Positions 1 through 10,590 of a stretch of 64,000 bases of DNA are shown in pieces. Position numbers and translations under genes: made by a program. Below the pieces are notes generated by a model. That model searched no databases. It was not told where the DNA came from and was given only the letters and a program-made list of their open reading frames with translations. Source of the DNA: Streptomyces sp. NRRL F-6131 (GTDB lineage Bacteria; Actinomycetota; Actinomycetes; Streptomycetales; Streptomycetaceae); assembly GCA_000719695.1 (NCBI GenBank), contig JOHN01000038.1, forward strand, positions 58,980 through 122,979, written 5' to 3'. The first letter of the stretch is position 1, and every line of letters begins with the position of its first letter.

Positions 1-173
1 ACGGCCTCCGCCGCGTCGCAGGAGTCGAGGTAGTCCTCGGCCCCGGTGTCGGCGACGCGCGTCAGCACGCGGCGGACCAGCGCCTCCCGCTCACCGGCGG
101 GCGCCTCGTCCAGGGTGCCGGCGAAGTCCGCGGCGGTGTCGTTGTCGAAGTGGCCGATGTCCCAGGTACCCAT
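1..173 (-). CDS. DUF4259 domain protein, C-terminus cut by window edge
   Basis: The minus strand reads MGTWDIGHFDNDTAADFAG from an ATG at 173-171, with GGAGAAC just upstream. This start and the WDIGxFDNDTAADFA motif are the signature of the DUF4259 family, small cytosolic proteins of unknown function common in actinomycetes. About 57 residues are inside the window and the rest lies beyond position 1. No function can be given. The gene is on the same strand as the NRPS gene behind it but is separated from that stop by 73 bases, so co-transcription is possible but not shown. Confidence 0.8.
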   Translation of the reverse strand, partial: MGTWDIGHFDNDTAADFAGTLDEAPAGEREALVRRVLTRVADTGAEDYLDSCDAAEA

Positions 174-246
174 GCTGTTCTCCTTCGAGGTGCTCACGGA
201 CAGCCTCGCACCGGCCACTGACAAGGCGACGGGGAGACCGGCCCGG

Positions 247-3200
247 TCAGCCGCCGGCCGCCTCCGCGATGCGGGCCGACAGGGCGGTGGCGAGGGCGTC
301 GACGGCGGCCGGGGTGAAGGCGTGCTCGTTGTAGCGGAGCCAGCAGACGAGGGAGCCGTCGGGCTGTTCGGTGGCGGCGAGTTCGGGGACGTGGCGGTCG
401 CCGCCGGGGAGCGGGTAGGGGACGGTGGCCCCGCGCGGGACCTCCCAGGCGGTGCAGGCGAGGCCGGGGAGTTGGGCGGGGGCGTTCCAGGCCTCGTAGC
501 GGAGCCAGGCCGCGAACGGGACCAGCGGGCTGAACTCGGCGAACGGGTAGAGCTGGTGGTCCAGGGCCGCGGTGGCGGTGTCGCGGACCCGGGCGAGGAG
601 TTCGGCGAAGCCGGGGGCGCCGGAGGCGTCGACCCGCAGCAGGAGGGACTGCACGAAGCAGCCGACGGCCTGTTCCGCCTCGGGCGTGGTGCGGCCGGGG
701 ACGGGGGTCATCAGGACGAGGTCCCGCTGACCGCTGCGTTCGGCGAGCAGGCCGAGCCAGACGGTGGCGAGCGCCTGGAAGGGGGTGGCGCCGGCCTCGG
801 CGGCCCGGGCGCGCAGGGCCGCGGCACGGGCGGCGGGGACGGTCAGGCGGTGGGCGGCGCTGAGGACGGTCTCGGTGTCGGCGCGGCCGGGGAAGGGGTG
901 CACCGCCTCGGGCGCTCCGGCGAGGGTGCGGGCGAAGTGGGCGCGGGAGACCGGCCACCGGGCGTTGGCCCGGGCGACCAGTTCGCCGAGCGGGGGCGTC
1001 GGCCGGGGCGGGGGCGCGGGGCGGCCGCGGCGCAGCGCCGAGTAGATGACGCCGAGGTCGCGCAGCAGGACGCCGACCGACCAGCCGTCACCGACGATGT
1101 GGTGGACGGCGAGGAGGACGGCGTGGTCGTCGGCGGCGCGGCTGACCACGGCGAGGCCGGTCATCGGGCCTTCGCCGACGTCGGTGAGCCGGTCCCGGAC
1201 GGCGATCAGCCGGGCCGAGACCTCGTCGTCGCTCGCGCCCGGGGCGTCGACGAGGAGCGCCTCCACCTCGGGTTCGGGGTCGACGACGGCGCGCCGGACG
1301 CCCGGTTCGGCGCCGGGGACGGGGACGAAGCGGGTGCGCAGCGCGGGGTGGCGGCGGACGGCCTCGTGCAGGGCCTCGGTCAGCAGGGCGGGGTCCAGCG
1401 GTTCGGTGACGCGGAACATGACGGCGACGGAGCCGACGTTGCGGCCCTCGGCCTCGGCCATCCAGCGCAGGAAGTTCTCCTGCTGGGAGGTGAGCGGGAT
1501 GTCGTGGGGCTGGGCGCGCAGGTCGCGCAGGAAGGGGGAGATCCCGGCCCCGTCCGACGGGAGGGCGGCCGCGTCCGGGTCCGTCGAGGCGGCCGGGTCC
1601 GTCGAGGCGGCCGGGGCAGCCGGGGCGTCGGTGAGCCAGGCGGCCTGGGCGCGCAGCGAGGGGCGTTCGAAGACCAGGGCGGTGCTCGCGGTGACGCCGA
1701 ACTCGGCGGAGACGGCGGCGGCGAGCTGGACGGCGCGGAAGGAGTCGCCGCCGAGGGCGAAGAACTCGTCCTCGACGGCCTCGACGGGCCGGCCGAGGAC
1801 CTTGCTCCAGACCGCGGCGAGGGCCCGTTCGGACGCGGTGGTGGGCGGTGTGCCGCCGGTGCGGACCCCGGGTTCCTCGAAGCGGGCGCGCAGTTCGGGT
1901 TTGACGACCTTGCCGCTGGGGTTGCGGGGCAGCCCGTCGGTGAGCAGGATCCGGACCGGCAGTTCGGCCCGGCCGAGGCGGGCGGCGAGGAAGAGCCGCA
2001 GTTCGTCGAGGTCGAGGCCGTCGTCGGCGGGGACGACGGCGGCCACCGGCACCGCGCCCATGACGGGGTGCGGGAGGCCGAGCGCGGCGGCGTCGGCGAC
2101 CTGCGGGTGGGCGTGCAGGACGTCCTCGATGCGCAGCGTGGAGACCTTGAGGGCGCCGGACTTGATGACGTCGCTCTCCCGGTCGACCAGGTGGAGGTAG
2201 CCGTCGGCGTCGAGCCGGCCGAGGTCGCCCATCCGTACCCAGCCGTCCCGGAAGACGGCCGCCGAGGCCTGTGCGCCGGCGGTGTAGCCGCGCGCCGGGC
2301 CGGGCTGACGCAGCCAGACCTCGCCGACCTCGCCCGGTTCGACGGGCTGTCCGCCGGCGCCGAGCAGGCGCAGGTCGCCCGGGTTGGCGGGGCGGCCGAC
2401 CGAGCCGGGCCGGCGGGCGTCGACGACGGCGGAGATCTGGGCGGGGGACGCCTCGGCGGAGGTGTAGGTGTTGACCAGGGTGGCGGTAGGCAGGGCCGCG
2501 CGCAGGGCGGTGGCGACGGGGCCGGGCAGCGCGGCGGCCGAGGAGCTGATCAGCAGGACGCTGCTGAGGTCGTGCCGGCCGGGGACGCCGGAGTTGAGCA
2601 GTTCGACGGCCATCGACGGCACCAGGAAGACGGTGCCCGCCCGGTGCTCGGCGACGGTCCGGCCGAACTCCTCGGCGTCGAAGCGCGGCAGGCAGACGGT
2701 GGCCGGTGCGGCGACCAGGGCGTTGACCAGGACCACCTGGGCGGCGTTGGTGCCGATCGGGAAGGCGTGCACGGCGTGCGCGGAGTGGGCGTAGGGGCGC
2801 GGGCGCGGGTCGAGCCGCAGGCCGGCGGTGAGGCTGGCGTGGGCGGCGTGCACGCCCTTGGGCGCGCCGGTGGTGCCGGAGGTGCCGATGACCTGGGCGA
2901 GGTCGCCGGGGGCGGGGCGGTGCGGCGGTTCCTGCGCTCCGTCGCCGTCCGCCTCCAGGTCGGCGAGGAGCAGGCAGCGGACGCCCGCCGCGGTGGCCCG
3001 TGCGTCGTCGGCGCGGTCCGCGACCGCGAGACCGGCCCCGCTGTCGCCCGCCAGCCGCGCGGTGTCCTCGGCGCCGAGGTCCTCGCGGGCGACGACGGCC
3101 GCCGCCCCGGCGTAGTGGGTGGCCAGGAAGGCGACCGCGTAGTCGTCCCAGGCCCGGTCGGGGAGGAGCAGCAGCACCCGGGAGCCCGGCCGGACGCCCG

Positions 3201-3399
3201 CCCCGGCGAGCCCGTGGGCGGCGCGCACCGCCCGCTCCCGCCAGCTCCGGTAGTCGAGGACCGGGCGGCCGGGGACGATCAGCGCGGGCCGGTCGGGGTG
3301 GCGGGCCGCCCGGTCGTCCAGCAGGTCGGGCAGGGTGAGCGCGTCGGGCGCCGCGGCGGCGGTGGCGGGAGCGGCGCTGACGGTGGATCGGGTGCTGAT
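247..3399 (-). CDS. single-module nonribosomal peptide synthetase, A-T-C order
   Basis: About 1050 residues. An adenylation domain comes first (A3 motif GTSGTTGAPKG near residue 175, MGDLG, and PRNPSGKVVK near its end). A carrier domain follows with FALGGDSF (Ser is the phosphopantetheine site), then a full condensation domain with HHIVGDG. The usual order is C-A-T, so this enzyme loads its own residue and condenses it with an acceptor, or ends a chain. No MbtH, thioesterase or other NRPS module lies nearby. Start problem: homology to the A-domain N-terminus runs upstream of the first GTG (3228), but there is no in-frame ATG, GTG or TTG before a stop. The best placed start is an ATC at 3399-3397 with GGAG five bases ahead, giving residues like MSTRSTVSAA. 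Substrate is not predicted. Confidence 0.82.
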   Translation of the reverse strand: MSTRSTVSAAPATAAAAPDALTLPDLLDDRAARHPDRPALIVPGRPVLDYRSWRERAVRAAHGLAGAGVRPGSRVLLLLPDRAWDDYAVAFLATHYAGAAAVVAREDLGAEDTARLAGDSGAGLAVADRADDARATAAGVRCLLLADLEADGDGAQEPPHRPAPGDLAQVIGTSGTTGAPKGVHAAHASLTAGLRLDPRPRPYAHSAHAVHAFPIGTNAAQVVLVNALVAAPATVCLPRFDAEEFGRTVAEHRAGTVFLVPSMAVELLNSGVPGRHDLSSVLLISSSAAALPGPVATALRAALPTATLVNTYTSAEASPAQISAVVDARRPGSVGRPANPGDLRLLGAGGQPVEPGEVGEVWLRQPGPARGYTAGAQASAAVFRDGWVRMGDLGRLDADGYLHLVDRESDVIKSGALKVSTLRIEDVLHAHPQVADAAALGLPHPVMGAVPVAAVVPADDGLDLDELRLFLAARLGRAELPVRILLTDGLPRNPSGKVVKPELRARFEEPGVRTGGTPPTTASERALAAVWSKVLGRPVEAVEDEFFALGGDSFRAVQLAAAVSAEFGVTASTALVFERPSLRAQAAWLTDAPAAPAASTDPAASTDPDAAALPSDGAGISPFLRDLRAQPHDIPLTSQQENFLRWMAEAEGRNVGSVAVMFRVTEPLDPALLTEALHEAVRRHPALRTRFVPVPGAEPGVRRAVVDPEPEVEALLVDAPGASDDEVSARLIAVRDRLTDVGEGPMTGLAVVSRAADDHAVLLAVHHIVGDGWSVGVLLRDLGVIYSALRRGRPAPPPRPTPPLGELVARANARWPVSRAHFARTLAGAPEAVHPFPGRADTETVLSAAHRLTVPAARAAALRARAAEAGATPFQALATVWLGLLAERSGQRDLVLMTPVPGRTTPEAEQAVGCFVQSLLLRVDASGAPGFAELLARVRDTATAALDHQLYPFAEFSPLVPFAAWLRYEAWNAPAQLPGLACTAWEVPRGATVPYPLPGGDRHVPELAATEQPDGSLVCWLRYNEHAFTPAAVDALATALSARIAEAAGG

Positions 3400-3640
3400 G
3401 ACGACTCCCGGAAGAGGCCAGGACGGGGGCGCGGCCGTTCGGCCGGACGGGTGGTTGGTCCAGACCGTAGCGGCTCGCCACGGTCACCCGCCAGAGCCTC
3501 CCGGTCCCGATCTTCACCGAACGCGCACCGATGGGCCGGTGGAGCGACGCGCCGGGTGTCGCACCGTCAGGTCGCCCCGATCGCGCGGGGGAAGGCCTAG
3601 CGTGAGCCAGCCGCGGGCCGGTCCGCCGGGAGGAGTTGCG

Positions 3641-4908
3641 ATGCCGAGACCGAACCACCGGGCCGCCGTCGCCCTGCTGCTCCTGCTCGCCTGGACGCTC
3701 GCCGCCTGCGGCGGCGGGAACGGCTCCGGGGGCGCCGGCCCGGTCGTCCTCGACTGGTACAACTTCCCCGACGACTCGGGCGCGCTCCAGCAGGCCGCCG
3801 ACACCTGTGGCCGCGACTCCGGCGGGCGCTGGTCGATCCGCTACAACAAGCTGCCGCGCACCGCCGACGGCCAGCGCCAGCAGCTGGTGCGCCGGATGGC
3901 GGCACACGACAGCGGCGTGGACATCATGGGGCTGGACGTCACCTGGACGCCCGAGTTCGCCGAGGCCGGCTGGGCCCTCGAGTGGACCGGGGCGCTGCGC
4001 GAGCGGGCGAGCGAGGACACCCTGGCCGCCGCGCTGCGCACCGCCACCTGGCAGGACCGGCTGTACGCCGTCCCGTACAACTCCAACACCCAACTGCTCT
4101 GGTACCGGGACGACCTGGTGTCCGCGCCGCCCGCGACCTGGGCCGAGATGCTGGACACCGCGCGCGGGCTGGCCGAGCAGGGCAAACCGCACTTCGTCGA
4201 GGTGCAGGGCGCGCAGTACGAGGGCCTGACGGTCTGGTTCAACACCCTGGTGACCAGCGCGGGCGGCTCGATCCTCACCCCGGACGCGACCGCGCCCTCG
4301 CTCGGCGAGCCGGCCGTCGTCGCCGCGGGGGTGGTCCGGGACCTCGCCCGCTCCCCCGCCGCCGACCCGTCCCTGTCCAACCAGATGGAGGACCAGAACC
4401 GGCTGGCGATGGAGTCCGGCACGGCCGCCTTCGAGCTCAACTACCCCTTCGTCTACCCGTCGATGAAGGAGAACCAGCCGGAGCTGTTCCGGCACTTCCG
4501 CTGGGCGCCGTACCCGGCCGTCGTCCCCGGGCGGCCGTCGGCCGTCACCATCGGCGGCATCGACCTCGCCGTCGGCGCCTACTCCGACCACCCGGAGGCG
4601 GCCCAGGAGGCCGTGCTCTGCCTGCGCAACCGGGAGAACCAGCTGACCAACGCGTTGAAGGGCGGACTGCCGCCCTCGCTGCGCAGTCTGTACACCGCCG
4701 CCGAACTCACCGACAGCTACCCGTTCGCCGCGGACGTGCTGGCGGCCCTGGACTCCGCCTCGGTGCGGCCGCAGACGCCCGCGTACCAGAACGTGTCGAT
4801 CGCCGTCGCGCACGCCCTCTCCCCGCCGTCGGAGGTGGAGCCGGAGCGCACGGTGGCCGACCTGTCCGGGCAGATCAGGGACGCGCTCGGCTCGAAGGGG
4901 TTGATCCC

Positions 4909-4912
<4 letters not shown>
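3641..4912 (+). CDS. sugar ABC transporter substrate-binding lipoprotein
   Basis: 423 residues. The N-terminus [16 protein letters not shown] leads into the lipobox LAAC followed by GGGNGSGG, so the mature protein is a lipid-anchored extracellular binding protein. The body fits solute-binding family 1 (MalE/UgpB type): DWYNFPDD near the start, [15 protein letters not shown], and ETWAEM-like hinge residues. ATG 3641 was chosen because GGGAGGAG lies 6-10 bases upstream, although the frame is open further back. It is the first gene of a four-gene importer operon and overlaps the next start by four bases (GTGA). The sugar is unknown; tri- or disaccharide uptake is the usual role of this family. 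Confidence 0.92.
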
Positions 4913-5843
<931 letters not shown>

Positions 5844-5847
<4 letters not shown>

Positions 5848-6677
5848 CCGCCCGGCAGGCCCGCACCCGCACGGGCTGGGGGCTGGTCAACCTGGTGGTG
5901 GTGCTCTACGCGCTGTTCCCGGTCTGGTGGATCGCCGCGCTCTCCTTCAAGGATCCGGCCACCCTGACCGACGGCGCCTTCGTGCCGCGCAGCTGGACGC
6001 TGGAGAACTACCGCGGCATCTTCCGCACCTCGGAGTTCACCCGGGCGCTGCTCAACTCGATCGGCATCGCGGTGATCGCCACCACGGTCGCCGTCGTGCT
6101 CGCCACCATGGCGGCGTACGCGGTGGCCAGGCTGCGCTTCCCCGGCAAGCGGCTGCTGATCGGGATGTCGCTGCTGATCGCGATGTTCCCGCCGATCTCG
6201 CTGGTCTCCCCGCTGTTCGACATCGAGCGGGCGCTGGGGCTCTTCGACACCTGGGCCGGGCTGATCATCCCGTACATGACCTTCTCGCTGCCGCTGGCGA
6301 TCTACACCCTGTCGGCGTTCTTCCGGGAGATCCCGTGGGAGCTGGAGAAGGCCGCCAAGATGGACGGCGCGACCCCCGCCCAGGCGTTCCGGCTGGTGAT
6401 CGCCCCGCTGGCGGCGCCGGGCGTGTTCACCACCGCCATCCTGGTCTTCATCTTCTGCTGGAACGACTTCCTGTTCGCGATCTCGCTGACCTCCACGGAC
6501 GCCGCGCGCACCGTACCGGCCGCGATCGCCTTCTTCACCGGCAGTTCCCAGTTCCAGCAGCCGACCGGCTCGATCGCCGCCGCGGCCGTGGTGATCACGG
6601 TGCCGATCGTGCTGTTCGTGCTGTTCTTCCAACGCCGCATCGTGGCCGGCCTGACCGCCGGCGCAGTGAAGGGATGA
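5844..6677 (+). CDS. carbohydrate ABC transporter permease (MalG/UgpE type)
   Basis: 277 residues from GTG 5844, in a four-base overlap with the previous permease. Six membrane segments are predicted by eye. The EAA motif reads [19 protein letters not shown], followed by the typical [22 protein letters not shown] stretch of MalG-family permeases. It pairs with the upstream permease and hands over to the ATPase gene after a nine-base gap. Confidence 0.93.
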
Positions 6678-6686
6678 CCCGCACCG

Positions 6687-7874
6687 ATGGCGCAGATCGT
6701 GCTGGACGGCATCACCAAGCGCTACCCCGACGGCTCGGTGGCCGTCCGCGCGCTCGACCTCACCGTCGCGGACGGCGAGTTCGTGATCCTGGTCGGCCCC
6801 TCGGGCTGCGGGAAGTCCACCACCCTGAACATGATCGCGGGCCTGGAGGACATCACCGACGGCACCCTGCGGATCGGCGGGCAGGTGGTCAACGACCGGG
6901 CGCCCAAGGACCGGGACATCGCGATGGTCTTCCAGAGCTACGCGCTGTACCCGCACATGACCGTGCGGCAGAACATGGGCTTCGCGCTGCGGCTGGCCAA
7001 GGCCGACAAGGCGGTGATCGCCGCCAAGGTCGAGGAGGCGGCCCGGATCCTCGACCTCACCGAACACCTCGACCGCCGGCCGGCCAACCTCTCCGGCGGG
7101 CAGCGCCAGCGGGTCGCGATGGGCCGGGCGATCGTCCGCGACCCCAAGGCCTTCCTGATGGACGAGCCGCTCTCCAACCTGGACGCCAAGCTGCGGGTGC
7201 AGATGCGCACCCAGATCTCCCGGCTGCAGCGCCGGCTCGGCACCACCACCGTCTACGTCACCCACGACCAGGTGGAGGCGATGACGCTCGGCGACCGGGT
7301 GGTGGTGCTCCGCGGGGGCGTGGTCCAGCAGGTCGGCGCACCGCAGCAGCTGTACGACACCCCGGCCAACCTGTTCGTCGCCGGCTTCATCGGCTCGCCC
7401 GGGATGAACCTGCTGAACGGCCGGCTGGAGGAGGGCGTCCTGCGCACCGCGCTCGGCGACCTGCCGCTGGACGACCGGCTGCGCCGGCGGCTCACGGCGG
7501 CGGACGCGCCGCGCGAGGTGGTGGTCGGGATCCGCCCGGAGCACTTCGAGGACGCCGCGCTGCTGGAGCACCCGACGGGCGGGGCGAACGTCACGGTCGA
7601 GGTGGAGGTGGTCGAGTCGGTTGGCTCGGACGTGTTCGTGCACTTCACCGTCGAGGGCGACGCGGTCCCCGGTGACGCGGCCGCCGCCGGTGGGCCGGAG
7701 GAGGTCGACGCCCGGCGGACGGGGTCCGGGGCGCGCGGGCGGGAGGTGGTGGCCCGGATCGGGACGGCCACCCGGGCGGCCGAGGGCGCGCCGCTGGAGT
7801 TGTGGATCGACACCGGCCGGCTGCACGTGTTCGACCCGGCGTCCGGGGCCGCGCTGAGCGGGCGCGAGGAGTAG
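6687..7874 (+). CDS. sugar ABC transporter ATP-binding protein (UgpC/MsmK type)
   Basis: 395 residues. Walker A GPSGCGKST, Q-loop MVFQSYALYPH, signature LSGGQRQR, Walker B FLMDEPLSNLDA and H-loop YVTHD are all intact. A C-terminal regulatory (OB-like) region follows, as in MsmK/UgpC ATPases. Within it, around residues 330-355, is a low-complexity insert rich in G, A, P and R that is unlikely to be structured. In most Streptomyces genomes one MsiK ATPase serves many importers, so a dedicated ATPase inside the operon is slightly unusual. Confidence 0.92.
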   Translation: MAQIVLDGITKRYPDGSVAVRALDLTVADGEFVILVGPSGCGKSTTLNMIAGLEDITDGTLRIGGQVVNDRAPKDRDIAMVFQSYALYPHMTVRQNMGFALRLAKADKAVIAAKVEEAARILDLTEHLDRRPANLSGGQRQRVAMGRAIVRDPKAFLMDEPLSNLDAKLRVQMRTQISRLQRRLGTTTVYVTHDQVEAMTLGDRVVVLRGGVVQQVGAPQQLYDTPANLFVAGFIGSPGMNLLNGRLEEGVLRTALGDLPLDDRLRRRLTAADAPREVVVGIRPEHFEDAALLEHPTGGANVTVEVEVVESVGSDVFVHFTVEGDAVPGDAAAAGGPEEVDARRTGSGARGREVVARIGTATRAAEGAPLELWIDTGRLHVFDPASGAALSGREE

Positions 7875-7996
7875 TCCGGCGTGATCGGGGCAGGCGGGGG
7901 CGCGGACGGCCCGCACCGCGGCGGTCGGCGTCTGGACGTGCCGTGCCGCGCAGTTCGGGCGATCATGAGGGAACGTGCCTCGAAAGGTGGAATGCG

Positions 7997-8263
7997 ATGT
8001 TCCAGCTCCTGTGGATTCTGCTCATCGGCTTCGTGCTCGGTGTGATCGCCAAGCTGATCCTGCGCGGCCCGCAGGCCATCCCTTGGTGGCTGACCATGCT
8101 GCTCGGCGCGGCGGGGGCGTGGCTGGGCAACGCGGTCGCCGGCTGGGTCGGCGTCCGGCACACGTCCGGCATCGACTGGATCCGCCATCTGCTCCAGCTC
8201 GGCTTCGCCGTCGCCCTGATCGCCGTCGTCGCCCCCGCCTGGAGTTCCCGCCGGTCCAGGTGA
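7997..8263 (+). CDS. GlsB/YeaQ/YmgE-like small membrane protein
   Basis: 88 residues with three hydrophobic segments (LLWILLIGFVLGVIAKLIL near the N-terminus, then two more) and a short basic tail. The first segment matches the GlsB/YeaQ/YmgE stress-response membrane protein family (transglycosylase-associated proteins), usually about 80-90 residues. Start ATG 7997 has GGTGG ahead of it. Function in actinomycetes is not defined. It stands alone after the sugar importer. Confidence 0.72.
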   Translation: MFQLLWILLIGFVLGVIAKLILRGPQAIPWWLTMLLGAAGAWLGNAVAGWVGVRHTSGIDWIRHLLQLGFAVALIAVVAPAWSSRRSR

Positions 8264-8284
8264 CCGGCCGGGCCCGGACGGAGC

Positions 8285-8345
8285 GACCGACCGGGGTGAC
8301 GGATCGGGTGACCGACCGGGGTGACGGATCGGGTGACCGACCGGG
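8285..8345. repeat. 25-bp tandem repeat, 2.4 copies
   Basis: Two identical 25-base units (8285-8309 and 8310-8334) beginning GACCGACCGGGGTGACGG, followed by an 11-base partial third copy. It lies between the small membrane protein and the mannosyltransferase gene. No protein is encoded; it may be a neutral slippage repeat. Confidence 0.8.
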
Positions 8346-8441
8346 CGGTGGTCCGGCGCGACGGCGTTCGAAGTGGCGCGGATAGACTCGCACGGCCGTC
8401 CCGCCGACGGCCGGAACGCCGAACTCGCGAGGGAACAGAAC

Positions 8442-9182
8442 ATGGTCGAGGCCGCCCCGAAGGTCGTTGTGGTCGTGCCCACCTACAACGAGCGGGAGAA
8501 CCTGCCGGTCCTCGCCGGCCGGCTGGCCGACCTCGACCTGCCGAACCTGCACCTGCTGGTGGTCGACGACAACTCCCCCGACGGCACCGGCGAGGTCGCC
8601 GACGAGCTGGCCGCCGGGTCCGCGGGCCGGATCCGGGTGCTGCACCGCACCGAGAAGGACGGCCTCGGCCGCGCCTACGTGGCCGGCATGACGCTGGCCC
8701 TGGAGCACGGCGCGGACGTCGTCGTCCAGATGGACGCCGACCTCTCCCACCCCGCAGCCGTCCTGCCGCTCATGGTGGAGACCCTGCTGGCCGACGACAC
8801 CGCCGTGGTGCTCGGCTCCCGGTACGTCCCCGGCGGGTCGACCGCCGAGGAGTGGCCGTGGCACCGCAAGGCACTCTCCGCCTGGGCCAACCTGTACGTG
8901 AACACCATCCTCGGCCTCGGCGTGCGGGACGCCACCGCCGGTTACAAGGCCTGGAAGGCACAGACCCTGCGGGCCATCGACCTGCCGTCGGTGGAGAGCA
9001 ACGGGTACTCCTTCCAGGTCGAGCTGAACCACCGGGTGGTGCGGCGCGGACTGACCGTCAAGGAGGTGCCGATCCGCTTCGAGGAGCGGATCGAGGGCGC
9101 GTCCAAGATGAGCCTCGGAGTCCAGGTGGAGTCGGCGCTCGCGCCGTGGAAGCTGCTGCGCGAGGGCCGCGGCAAGCAGTGA
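8442..9182 (+). CDS. polyprenol monophosphomannose synthase (GT2)
   Basis: 246 residues, GT-A fold. Motifs: PTYNEREN near residue 14, VDDNSPDGTG (nucleotide binding), MDADLSHP (metal-binding DxD) and GSRY. It transfers mannose from GDP-mannose to polyprenyl phosphate on the inner membrane face, feeding protein O-mannosylation and lipoglycans. It matches the catalytic domain of actinobacterial Ppm1 and lacks the fused Lnt domain. ATG 8442 is preferred over upstream in-frame starts because AGGGAA lies ahead and the next residues begin the fold directly. Confidence 0.92.
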   Translation: MVEAAPKVVVVVPTYNERENLPVLAGRLADLDLPNLHLLVVDDNSPDGTGEVADELAAGSAGRIRVLHRTEKDGLGRAYVAGMTLALEHGADVVVQMDADLSHPAAVLPLMVETLLADDTAVVLGSRYVPGGSTAEEWPWHRKALSAWANLYVNTILGLGVRDATAGYKAWKAQTLRAIDLPSVESNGYSFQVELNHRVVRRGLTVKEVPIRFEERIEGASKMSLGVQVESALAPWKLLREGRGKQ

Positions 9183-9296
9183 CCCGGCCCGCGCGGCCCC
9201 TCCCCGGGGAAACCGCCCAGGTGGCGGCCCTTCCGCCGACGGCCTTCCGGTGAAGATCGCCCCGGTGCGAAGCACGACACGGGGAAGGAGGTGCGC

Positions 9297-10571
9297 ATGG
9301 TTCTGCTACCGGACTCCGTCCTCGGCCTGCTGCGCCGCGCCGCCCGCGACCCCTTCGCCGTCCAGACCGCCCGGGCGACCGTGGCCGCCACCCTCTCCTA
9401 CCTGGTGGCGACCTGGCTCAGCAGCGAACCGGCCCCGCTGACCGCCCCGCTCACCGCGCTGCTGGTCGTCCAGGTCACCGTCTACTCGACCCTCACCACC
9501 AGCATCCGCCGGGTGAACTCGGTGGTCGTCGGCGTGCTGATCGCGATCGGCTTCAGCTCGGTGGTCGGGCTCTCCTGGTGGAGCCTCGGACTGATCATCC
9601 TGGCCTCGCTGGTGATCGGCCGGTTCGTCCGGGTCGACGAGTTCGTCCAGGAGGTCGCGATCAGCGCGATGCTGATCCTCGGCGTCACCAAACTGGCCTC
9701 CCAGGCCTGGGACCGGGTGCTGGAGACCCTGATCGGCGCGAGCGTCGGCCTGCTGTTCAACCTGGTGTTCGCCCCGCCGGTCTGGGTGGACACCGCCGGC
9801 GCCTCCATCGAGGACCTCGCCCGCCGGGCGCGCCACCTGCTGGTCGACCTCGCCGACCAGCTGGGCCGGCCCACCGAGGTCGCGGACGCCGCCGAGCGCC
9901 TGCACGAGGCCCGGCGGCTGGACCAGGCGATCGCCGACGTCGACGCGGCCCTGCGCCAGGCCGAGGACAGCCTCCGGTTCAACCCCCGGATCAGTGAGGG
10001 ACTGCTCTCCCGGCTGGTGCTGCGCACCGGACTGGACACCCTGGAGATCTGCGTGGTGGTGATCCGGGTCATCTCCCGCTCCCTCACCGACCTCGCCAAA
10101 CGGCGCGCACCCGGCGAGCCGCTGGTGGCCCCGAACCTCGCGGTGGCGATGGAGGAGCTGCTCGCGCACGTCGGCGGCGCGCTGGTGAGCTTCGCCGTAC
10201 TGGTCACCACCCAGGTCAGCCGGAACGCCGAGGAGGCCGAGGAGCGCCTCGCCGCCGAGCTGACGGCCGCCTGGGCCAGCCGGGAGAACGTCGCCCGGCT
10301 GCTGCTGGAGCAGGTGCGGGCCGATCCGGAGTCCTGGCACCTGCTCGGGTCGCTGCTGACCGAGGTCGACCGGATCCTCGACGAACTGGACCTGGAGCAC
10401 CGCTCGCGACGGCTGATGGAGGAGCTGGACCGGGCGTCGGTGGCGGGCCGGGAACGCTTCTCCCGGCTCGGCCGACTGCGCCGGTGGGTCCGCGGCGAAC
10501 GCCCGGGTTTCGCCCGCGTCCGCCGCCGGCGCAAGCGGTCGTCCAAGTCGTCCAAGTCGTCCAAGGGGTAG
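9297..10571 (+). CDS. FUSC-family (aromatic acid exporter-like) membrane protein
   Basis: 424 residues. The first ~165 hold about five hydrophobic segments typical of FUSC/ArAE proteins (LTAPLTALLVVQVTVYSTL and similar). The remainder is a long helical cytoplasmic region rich in Glu and Arg. The C-terminus is strongly basic and ends in repeated KSS units (last ~12 residues), a likely disordered tail. ATG 9297 was chosen over GTG 9291 since GGAGG at 9286-9290 is spaced correctly only for the ATG. Export substrate unknown. Confidence 0.83.
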   Translation: MVLLPDSVLGLLRRAARDPFAVQTARATVAATLSYLVATWLSSEPAPLTAPLTALLVVQVTVYSTLTTSIRRVNSVVVGVLIAIGFSSVVGLSWWSLGLIILASLVIGRFVRVDEFVQEVAISAMLILGVTKLASQAWDRVLETLIGASVGLLFNLVFAPPVWVDTAGASIEDLARRARHLLVDLADQLGRPTEVADAAERLHEARRLDQAIADVDAALRQAEDSLRFNPRISEGLLSRLVLRTGLDTLEICVVVIRVISRSLTDLAKRRAPGEPLVAPNLAVAMEELLAHVGGALVSFAVLVTTQVSRNAEEAEERLAAELTAAWASRENVARLLLEQVRADPESWHLLGSLLTEVDRILDELDLEHRSRRLMEELDRASVAGRERFSRLGRLRRWVRGERPGFARVRRRRKRSSKSSKSSKG

Positions 10572-10590
10572 CCACGGTCACCGGGTGGGG

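Noticed and set aside
46..3600. Very long open frame on the plus strand opposite the NRPS gene
   Set aside because: Gly/Arg/Asp-rich low-complexity translation with no motifs; it is the mirror of real minus-strand codons at high GC. The same applies to long frames at 1088-4813, 11505-13838, 28686-30899, 36483-38159, 42691-45399, 50867-53461 and 59258-62341.
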